Notes under the pieces: model-generated | What the model saw: the letters and a program-made list of their open reading frames with translations, nothing else | What the model was told of the DNA's origin: nothing | Databases searched by the model: none | DNA from: CAZPAN01 sp964581165 | Lineage (GTDB): Bacteria > Actinomycetota > Coriobacteriia > Coriobacteriales > CADBOM01 | DNA length: 39,443 nt | Direction of reading: 5' to 3' | NCBI GenBank assembly: GCA_964581165.1 | Contig: CAZOMM010000008.1 | Coordinates: forward strand, 1-39,443 | Shown here: positions 34,330 through 39,443 of the stretch, piece after piece | How positions within the stretch are numbered: position 1 is the first letter of the stretch | How the letters are laid out: every line of letters starts with the position of its first letter | Made by a program: the position numbers and the translations under genes

Positions 34330-34358
34330 CGGACAAATAGTTGCATAATCCTTACAAT
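34330..34358 (+). promoter_or_regulatory. Predicted promoter for a leaderless kinase mRNA
   Basis: -35 CGGACA (34330-34335, 4 of 6 matches to TTGACA), 17-bp spacer, -10 TACAAT (34353-34358, 5 of 6). The ATG of the kinase gene starts 6 bp after the -10 element, so transcription would begin at or next to the start codon. Confidence 0.55.
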
Positions 34359-34364
34359 CTAGGC

Positions 34365-35768
34365 ATGGATTCATTAAGCGACACAAACAACAACTCAAAA
34401 CAGCTTGATCGTGACACTCACTATGTGCACGACAATCAAAGTGACAGTGCGAAACATGCTGCTTGTATTGATTGTGATACCAGCGATTCACACGATAAGC
34501 ATCATGACGATTTGGCGCAGTATCTAGCTTCACTTGATCGAGACGACAACTACCGTGTTGATAAAGTTTACAAAGATGGATCCTACGAAACTACGCAGCG
34601 GGTTTACTTTAAGGGTGCAGACGGCTCCGAAATGGGACCTTTTGTTCGTAAGCGCATTAGCATCGAACATGGTTTAGGGTCTGCTTATCAAGCCATCTTT
34701 GATGCACAGAAACGTGGTATATATCTGGCGCAAATTCCCCGCATAATTGACTGCTTTCGTAAAGATTCAGATCTCATGGTTGTAATGGAGCATGTGGGCG
34801 GGAATACGCTATTGGACTGCGTTAATCAACTAGAGAATTCACAGAATCGGCTTGATTTTACAATGCGCGTCTTTCCCGATATCTGCGATGCAGTAATGGA
34901 GCTGCATGAGCGCATGAATCCGCCGGTGATTCATCGCGATCTTACTCCTCAAAATATTATGGTTCTAGAAAGCGGGATTGCCCTTATTGATCTGGGGGTA
35001 TCTCGAGTGTATAAACAGGATTCTGAGCAGGATACTGTACATTTTGGGACTCGTGCCTATGCGCCGCCTGAGCAATTTGGTTTTGGTCAAACCGATGTAA
35101 AAAGCGATCTTTATGCGCTTGGGATGCTACTCTTTTTTTGTCTTACAGGTAGAAATCCTGTTGCATCAGATAGAGATCTGGGCTTTATCAATTCTGATGT
35201 TCCAGAGAACTTTAGGCTCATAATCCGTCAAGCTACTGAGCTGGATCCTTCGAGGCGCTACGACTCGGTGCGCCTATTTAAGGCTGCTGTTGTAGAGGCT
35301 ATTTCTGAGATCATTTCTGGGTCTGCAATTATTTCTGGGTCTACAACTATTAATAGCGACGCTTCAGAAACAGTGGGATCTTCGGAAGTAACATCCAAGC
35401 CGACAAAAGGCCAAAAACAGCAGCAGCACAAGCAGCCAAAGTTTCCTATATGGCTTGGGCTTATATGGGATGTATTTGTACTGTTCGTATTCGCAATTTT
35501 AGTGGCGACCTGTATTGCTGGAGCCATGGATCCAGCTGCTATCAATCCAAGTTATCCTGCATGGTATGTTGTCTATACATGGTTGGGTGCTTTGCTTCCG
35601 ATCTTTGCAGTTGCTGCATATCTTTTACTCGATCGCAGATTGCTGAGGCGCAAGATCCCTTCGATGGCAAAGCTAAGCATTAAACGTGAAACGGGCCTAG
35701 GAGTACTGCTCATATTTGTCTTAGTGTTGCTGTGGATTGTAGTGACGATCATTGTTCAACCCGGCTAA
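34365..35768 (+). CDS. Membrane-anchored serine/threonine protein kinase
   Basis: 467 aa. Hanks-type kinase with a cytoplasmic N-terminal domain. The ATP-binding lysine is probably Lys96 in FVRKRI, the catalytic loop is HRDLTPQNI (His190-Asp192), the metal-binding motif is IDLGVSR (Asp209), and the activation segment ends in APPEQFG. A canonical glycine-rich loop is not obvious. A Ser/Gln-rich juxtamembrane linker follows, then three transmembrane helices (about 372-395, 408-430 and 443-463) and almost no external domain, so it is not a PASTA-type PknB. No ribosome-binding site precedes the ATG; an in-frame TTG at 34341 also lacks one. Confidence 0.9.
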   Translation: MDSLSDTNNNSKQLDRDTHYVHDNQSDSAKHAACIDCDTSDSHDKHHDDLAQYLASLDRDDNYRVDKVYKDGSYETTQRVYFKGADGSEMGPFVRKRISIEHGLGSAYQAIFDAQKRGIYLAQIPRIIDCFRKDSDLMVVMEHVGGNTLLDCVNQLENSQNRLDFTMRVFPDICDAVMELHERMNPPVIHRDLTPQNIMVLESGIALIDLGVSRVYKQDSEQDTVHFGTRAYAPPEQFGFGQTDVKSDLYALGMLLFFCLTGRNPVASDRDLGFINSDVPENFRLIIRQATELDPSRRYDSVRLFKAAVVEAISEIISGSAIISGSTTINSDASETVGSSEVTSKPTKGQKQQQHKQPKFPIWLGLIWDVFVLFVFAILVATCIAGAMDPAAINPSYPAWYVVYTWLGALLPIFAVAAYLLLDRRLLRRKIPSMAKLSIKRETGLGVLLIFVLVLLWIVVTIIVQPG

Positions 35769-35802
35769 GTCGTCTGCTAATTTTTTGGCTGCTGGAGAGG
35801 CT

Positions 35803-35965
35803 TACCAAAACCAAATAACCCAATCTAACAATCTAGGCGCTGAACCCCAATAGACCAACAAGCCAACAGTCCAATCCAACAGCCCAACAACTCAGCTACT
35901 CAGACATCTAAAACTCAGCAACCGAACAACCCAACTCAGCCCGATAGTCCAACAACCCAGACACT
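35803..35965. repeat. CCAACA-rich degenerate repeats
   Basis: Words such as CCAACAAGCCAACAGTCCAA, CAGCCCAACAACTCAG and AACAACCCA recur with a loose 8-17 bp period through the first half of the 446-bp gap between the kinase and the next gene. The second half (35966-36214) has no repeat and no gene I can support; it probably holds the promoter of the next gene. Confidence 0.75.
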
Positions 35966-36214
35966 GAAATCTCAAGCATTGCGTTTTGGCATATGTGATC
36001 AAGCAACAAGTAGGGCTGTGCGCTATAGTTGGAAACCGTCTGTTTTGACTTAGGTGCAAATATAAAACTGGTGGTCTTATGGATGAAAGTGATACGCTTT
36101 GTATCGATAGGGCTTGTAAGGTTTGCAGGCATTAGGGTCACATCGTAGTAATTAGGCAATATAGCGGATCCAGCAAAGGGCGCGCCGGCTCGTAACCCGC
36201 CCGGAAAGAGATAT

Positions 36215-37255
36215 ATGAGGAAACTCATAATAGGCGTCGTCATCGTCATAGTTTTAGTTTTCATTTTTTTGCGCGGCGAGTCGCTTGTAGAACTGATTGA
36301 GACGATGGGCAGAGGCTCACTAATCCCTCTAGCGATCGCAATTTTTACACAGCTCTGCAAGTATTTTTCTCAAAGTTTTGCATTTTCAAATGCCTTTGCC
36401 ACCGTTAACGAAAGCATTAAAGCTTGCAATACCATCAACCTGGTGTTTGGGATGTTCTTTGTGAACACCGTTGCTCCGTCTGTGGGTTTTTCGGGTATTG
36501 CGTTGGTTGTCGACGATGCCCGCAGGCGCGGTATCGCAGCTGGGCGAGCCACCTCTGCCGCAATTTTGATGCAAATCTCCATCGAAAGCGGTTTTATGAC
36601 AATCATGATTTTGGGCTTTTCGGTATTGGCTTTTACTGGTCAGTTCCAGATTTATTGGCTCATCTTTTTGATTGTGGTGGCAGCACTTGTGGGTGTTATG
36701 GTTAGTATTCTGGTGCTGGGCCATAAGCGTCCCCATGCGCTGCTTAAAATCTTTCAGCCAATAGAGCGGCTTTACAATAAAATTCTCATCAAGTTCAAGC
36801 GCAAACCCAAGGATCCCTGGGCCGAAAATCTTGTAATTACTTTTGGAGAAGCTGCCGGCTTAATCACCAAAAACCCACGTAGAGCAGTAAGAGTTTTTCT
36901 TTTTTCGATACTGGCCAGCACCTTTGAGTTAACTTGCTTCATTTTGTGTGGCGTGGGTTTTGGCGTAACATTGCTTCCGGCTTTGATAGGTGGATATGTA
37001 GTAGCAACTCTGTTTGCAATGATTTCGATCACGCCTCAGGGTGTGGGCTTTGTAGAAGCTGCAATTTTGGCGATGATGTCGGCTTTTGGGGTGGATACCG
37101 CCTCGGGTATGGCAATTGGGATTGTCTACAGAGGTTTGGTGTTCTGGATGCCATTTATCATCGGCGCGATTTTAATAAATCGTACCAAGACCTTTGGATA
37201 CAAGGGAAAAAGCGGAGACTTCGAGAGCACTCAGCATCGAGTAGGGGATGAGTAG
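36215..37255 (+). CDS. Lysylphosphatidylglycerol synthase TM-region/flippase-like membrane protein (UPF0104 family)
   Basis: 346 aa with about eight hydrophobic helices and no catalytic aminoacyltransferase domain. Family marks are the FVNTVAPSVGFSGIALVV segment near residue 87 and the C-terminal ITPQGVGFVEAAILAMM. The related MprF transmembrane domain flips lipids, and archaeal AglD relatives carry glycosyltransferase domains, so lipid or glycolipid translocation is plausible. Substrate unknown. GGAAAGAG precedes the ATG. Confidence 0.88.
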   Translation: MRKLIIGVVIVIVLVFIFLRGESLVELIETMGRGSLIPLAIAIFTQLCKYFSQSFAFSNAFATVNESIKACNTINLVFGMFFVNTVAPSVGFSGIALVVDDARRRGIAAGRATSAAILMQISIESGFMTIMILGFSVLAFTGQFQIYWLIFLIVVAALVGVMVSILVLGHKRPHALLKIFQPIERLYNKILIKFKRKPKDPWAENLVITFGEAAGLITKNPRRAVRVFLFSILASTFELTCFILCGVGFGVTLLPALIGGYVVATLFAMISITPQGVGFVEAAILAMMSAFGVDTASGMAIGIVYRGLVFWMPFIIGAILINRTKTFGYKGKSGDFESTQHRVGDE

Positions 37256-37384
37256 AGGATGTCGGAAAACTCCTAGATCGCGGCCCCGTCCCTCGCTCGC
37301 TCGCTCAACCGTAGCCCTCATTCGATCGTACTCCTTTTCTCGATCATGACCCTACAATATGGCGCTAGAAAAGGATATACTTAC

Positions 37385-37592
37385 GGGATTGGCGAAGATG
37401 GACGTGTCCAATAAGAGTAGGACACGAGCGCACATGTTGTGCTTAGGGGAATGCAGGTGAAAATCCTGCGCTATACCAGTAACCGTAAACGTTGTTGACC
37501 GGTCCGATCGCAGGCATGCGGGACCTGTCAGATACAACAAAGTCGGAGCGCCTATCCACTGATATGCCCTGGAGAACGAGTCTAGCCAGAAG
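37385..37592 (+). promoter_or_regulatory. Cobalamin riboswitch
   Basis: Conserved pieces in the right order: an upstream stem GTGTCC/GGACAC (around 37404-37423), then TTAGGGGAATGCAGGTGAAA with ATCCTGCGC, CCAGTAACCGT, a variable arm, the TCCACTG box, and GGAGAACGAGTC near the 3' end. The position directly before a cobalt importer operon supports this. A possible -10 TACAAT is at 37353-37358. High adenosylcobalamin would repress cobalt uptake. The end points are approximate. Confidence 0.85.
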
Positions 37593-37723
37593 GCAGCGGC
37601 GACATTTGCTTGGGGCGATTGCTTATGGCGATTGTCATCGCTGGAGTAGGTTTTCGGTAATAGAAAGTCGCTCAGATCCTCTTCGCCTGGTTAAACGCCC
37701 GCAATCGAAGCGGGGTAGGTTTG

Positions 37724-37755
37724 CAAGTCTTTTAAATGACTTGACAGGAAGGAGG
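37724..37755 (+). promoter_or_regulatory. Hairpin and ribosome-binding site before cbiM
   Basis: CAAGTC (37724-37729) pairs with GACTTG (37738-37743) a few bases before GGAAGGAGG (37748-37755ish). A switch between this hairpin and one covering the ribosome-binding site would allow translational control by the riboswitch. The alternative pairing is not proven. Confidence 0.4.
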
Positions 37756-37758
37756 ATT

Positions 37759-38580
37759 ATGAAAGAAACCAAGCTCGTACACGACACCATAGGTTTTAAA
37801 CGAGCGGCAATCTATGTGGCGGTCATCGCACTTGTGCTGACCTTTGGCATAAGCGCCTCCGCCAACGCGATGCACATCATGGAGGGCTATCTTCCAGTTG
37901 GATTTTGTATCGCATGGGGAGTTCTCTGCATCCCATTTTTAGTTTTAGGTGTCATCCGTATCAAAAAAATTGCTTCTAAGCACCGCAGACTGCTGCTTAT
38001 TCTAGCGATGGTCGGCGCGTATGCATTCGTTTTGAGTGCCCTGAAAATCCCAAGTGTTACAGGTTCGTCCAGCCATCCGACAGGTACCGGATTAGGTGCC
38101 ATGCTGTTTGGTCCTACGCCTATGGCGATCGTTGGTTTGATCGTTTTGCTCTTCCAGGCACTATTACTCGCTCATGGTGGCCTTACCACACTTGGCGCAA
38201 ACACATTTAGCATGGGAATTGTTGGCCCCTTCATCAGCTTTGGTGTCTATAAGCTTGTAACAAAGGCCGGACTAAATAAGAAAATAGCCATTTTTTTGGG
38301 AGCGTGCTTAGGGAATCTGGGCACATACTGCGTCACCAGTATTCAGCTGGGCATGGCCTATCCGAGCGAGGTGGGCGGTGTCATGGCATCTGTCATAGAG
38401 TTCATGAGTGTATTTGCCCTAACTCAGATTCCGCTTGCGATTATTGAGGGCATTCTCGCTGTTGTTGTCATCATTGGTCTTGAGACCTATGCGAAGCCCG
38501 AGCTTAGAGAGATTGGATTCCTTAAATCCAAGAGCGACAATTTAGAATATGCCGACGCTCAGCCCAAGCAGGCTGTCTAA
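37759..38580 (+). CDS. cbiM: Cobalt ECF transporter substrate-specific protein CbiM
   Basis: 273 aa. The substrate-capturing membrane protein of the CbiMNQO cobalt importer. A signal peptide ends in SASANA, leaving a mature N-terminus Met38-His39-Ile-Met, the metal-binding end required in CbiM/NikM proteins (MHIMEGYLP). Conserved SGSSHPTGTG-like text appears as GSSSHPTGTGLGAMLFGP, followed by HGGLTTLGANTFSMGI. The start is ATG at 37759 after GGAAGGAGG; the frame upstream crosses the riboswitch. First gene of the riboswitch-controlled operon. Confidence 0.97.
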   Translation: MKETKLVHDTIGFKRAAIYVAVIALVLTFGISASANAMHIMEGYLPVGFCIAWGVLCIPFLVLGVIRIKKIASKHRRLLLILAMVGAYAFVLSALKIPSVTGSSSHPTGTGLGAMLFGPTPMAIVGLIVLLFQALLLAHGGLTTLGANTFSMGIVGPFISFGVYKLVTKAGLNKKIAIFLGACLGNLGTYCVTSIQLGMAYPSEVGGVMASVIEFMSVFALTQIPLAIIEGILAVVVIIGLETYAKPELREIGFLKSKSDNLEYADAQPKQAV

Positions 38581-38602
38581 TCTTTAAGTGGGATGATGTG
38601 TA

Positions 38603-38959
38603 ATGAGTTCTTCAACTAAGAAAAAATGGCCCATCGTGGTCTGTTTACTAGTGCTTTGCGTAGTGATAGCTATTGTTCCGCTTGCCACCATTTCTGATAG
38701 TGAATTTGGAGGAGCAGACGGAGAGGCGGAGGCCTTGATCACCGAGATTGATCCCGACTATGAGCCTTGGGCAACGTCTCTTATCGAGCTTCCTGGAGCA
38801 GAAACCGAGAGCCTTTTGTTCTGTGTTCAAGCGGCTCTTGGTGGAATTGTTCTTGGCTATGGTTTTGGTTACTATCGCGCGCGTTATAAATTTTCCAAGA
38901 AGCAAGAGGGTTCTGAAGTTGACTCTCGTGCTTCTGGTGTCGAGTTTGCTCAGAGCTAA
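38603..38959 (+). CDS. cbiN: Cobalt transport protein CbiN
   Basis: 118 aa. Small auxiliary subunit needed for metal loading of CbiM. Two transmembrane helices (about 9-30 and 72-95) flank an external loop with the family signature FGGADGEAEALITEIDPDY and PWATSLIELPGAETESLLF. It begins 22 bp after cbiM. The C-terminal residues EFAQS and the stop codon lie in the first copy of a duplicated 21-bp word. Confidence 0.95.
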   Translation: MSSSTKKKWPIVVCLLVLCVVIAIVPLATISDSEFGGADGEAEALITEIDPDYEPWATSLIELPGAETESLLFCVQAALGGIVLGYGFGYYRARYKFSKKQEGSEVDSRASGVEFAQS

Positions 38960-39002
38960 CTCTGGTTTGCGCAAAGCCAACCGAGTTTGCGCAGAGTCAA
39001 CT
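38940..39002. repeat. 21-bp direct repeat spanning the cbiN stop codon
   Basis: GAGTTTGCTCAGAGCTAACT at 38940 and GAGTTTGCGCAGAGTCAACT at 38982 are 42 bp apart (two 21-bp periods), with a diverged copy (GGTTTGCGCAAAGCCAACC) between. The cbiN stop TAA is inside the first copy. Confidence 0.88.
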
Positions 39003-39021
39003 CTGCTTAAAAGCTGATTTT

Positions 39022-39055
39022 GGCCCGGCTGACTTGATGAGGAGTCGGCCGGGTT
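39022..39055 (+). terminator. Strong hairpin between cbiN and cbiQ
   Basis: CCCGGCTGACT (39024-39034) pairs with AGTCGGCCGGG (39043-39053, one G-U) around an 8-nt loop, followed by TTGGTTCTT. It looks like a partial terminator or processing element inside the operon, 85 bp before cbiQ. Confidence 0.6.
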
Positions 39056-39139
39056 GGTTCTTAGCGAACTTTCAAACAAATTCTTCGCTGCTTTACAAGC
39101 AACTATTACTTAGACTACCTAGGAAGGAAACAAACAATC

Positions 39140-39443
39140 ATGATAGTAACTTCTGCAGTTACATCTATCATGCTTGCACTCCTCCTCTATGGGCGTATCC
39201 CTTTAATCGCGCTCGTTATATTGTGCGCTGGCGTGTTTGTCGGAGCCATAGTCATATCTCATGGGCATCACCACTCGCATGATCTTCTCAGACTCGATGG
39301 CTTTGCTCACAAATCACGCCTTTCAAAATGGAATGCAGGCTTAAAGACATGCATGTGCCTCGTTCTTGTTGTTTTCTGCGTTGCCGCTAATTCGCTAATT
39401 GTGGCAGCAGTGATGCTTGTTGGAATGTCGGCTGTCTCTTTGT
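39140..39443 (+). CDS. cbiQ: Cobalt ECF transporter transmembrane protein CbiQ (3' end outside window)
   Basis: 101 codons are visible. The recognisable CbiQ start is LLRLDGFAHKSRLSKWNAGL, followed by a hydrophobic helix (CMCLVLVVFCVAANSLIVAA). It is preceded in frame by about 45 extra residues: two short hydrophobic stretches and a His-rich segment SHGHHHSHD. AGGAAGG stands before the ATG at 39140, so the extension is probably real. CbiQ is the T component that links CbiM to the ATPase CbiO, which should follow outside the window. Confidence 0.85.
   Translation, partial: MIVTSAVTSIMLALLLYGRIPLIALVILCAGVFVGAIVISHGHHHSHDLLRLDGFAHKSRLSKWNAGLKTCMCLVLVVFCVAANSLIVAAVMLVGMSAVSL

Noticed and set aside
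35908..36360. Minus-strand frame of 150 codons
   Set aside because: It runs antisense into the start of the flippase-like gene and through the CCAACA repeats, with no family resemblance.
37492..37758. Longer cbiM frame starting at 37492
   Set aside because: It reads through the cobalamin riboswitch. The ATG at 37759 has a strong ribosome-binding site and a signal peptide directly after it.
1..39443. Prophage, integrase, transposase or att site
   Set aside because: No recombinase-like protein or terminal inverted repeat with target duplication was seen, and the tRNA-Gly is not followed by a duplicated 3' end.

Overview
This 39.4 kb window is ordinary bacterial chromosome of moderate GC, densely coded on both strands, with no phage, IS element, CRISPR array or rRNA. 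GTG and TTG starts are used repeatedly. The gene content (pyruvate phosphate dikinase with its regulator, an AlaA-type aminotransferase, a CoA-disulfide reductase/rhodanese, molybdenum cofactor genes, an ECF cobalt importer, an XRE regulator next to a membrane Ser/Thr kinase) fits an anaerobic actinomycete of the class Coriobacteriia, perhaps Eggerthellaceae. That placement is inference from gene content and protein style, not from a marker gene.

Layout: (1) 1-1800: two near-identical DUF1893 gene tails flank a small doubtful ORF and a lipoprotein. (2) 1808-9137: a secreted coiled-coil cell-wall hydrolase (-), the PPDK regulatory kinase/phosphorylase, ppdK and asnB. (3) 9303-11979: a compact minus-strand molybdenum cofactor operon mobB-moaA-moaC-moaB. 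(4) 12361-19322: ligA, a flavodoxin, an HTH regulator fused to an AlaA aminotransferase with an operator array, and a divergent CoA-disulfide reductase. (5) 19759-23995: metF with a strong terminator, a RelB-like/PIN toxin-antitoxin pair with a palindromic operator, a membrane protein, an 8-oxoguanine-type DNA glycosylase and a flavin-reductase-like protein. (6) 24212-27555: galU, a serine acetyltransferase, uppP and tRNA-Gly(CCC). (7) 27774-32659: promoter, FMN riboswitch and terminator followed by ribD-ribE-ribBA-ribH and a translationally coupled HAD phosphatase, which could supply the usually missing dephosphorylation step. (8) 32948-37255: an FxLYD membrane protein, an XRE regulator, a probably leaderless Ser/Thr kinase gene and a flippase-like membrane protein. 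(9) 37385-39443: a cobalamin riboswitch controlling cbiM-cbiN-cbiQ; cbiQ runs off the window.

The most striking pattern is not a gene. Most intergenic gaps carry their own imperfect short tandem repeat, with a unit private to that gap (exact 16 bp at 22391-22486, exact 23 bp at 9208-9285, about 16 bp at 12117-12240, and so on). Several arrays begin in the last codons of the upstream gene, so that the stop codon lies inside a repeat unit (ppdK, asnB, the glycosylase, ribBA, cbiN). The same kind of repetitive sequence occurs inside genes as expanded linkers (riboflavin synthase, the HTH-AlaA fusion).

The second main point is the HTH-AlaA gene. An internal ribosome-binding site and ATG sit exactly at the normal AlaA start, so the locus may make both a DNA-binding fusion and a free aminotransferase. 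Five copies of a GTTCAATTT box surround its predicted promoter, one of them between the -35 and -10 elements.
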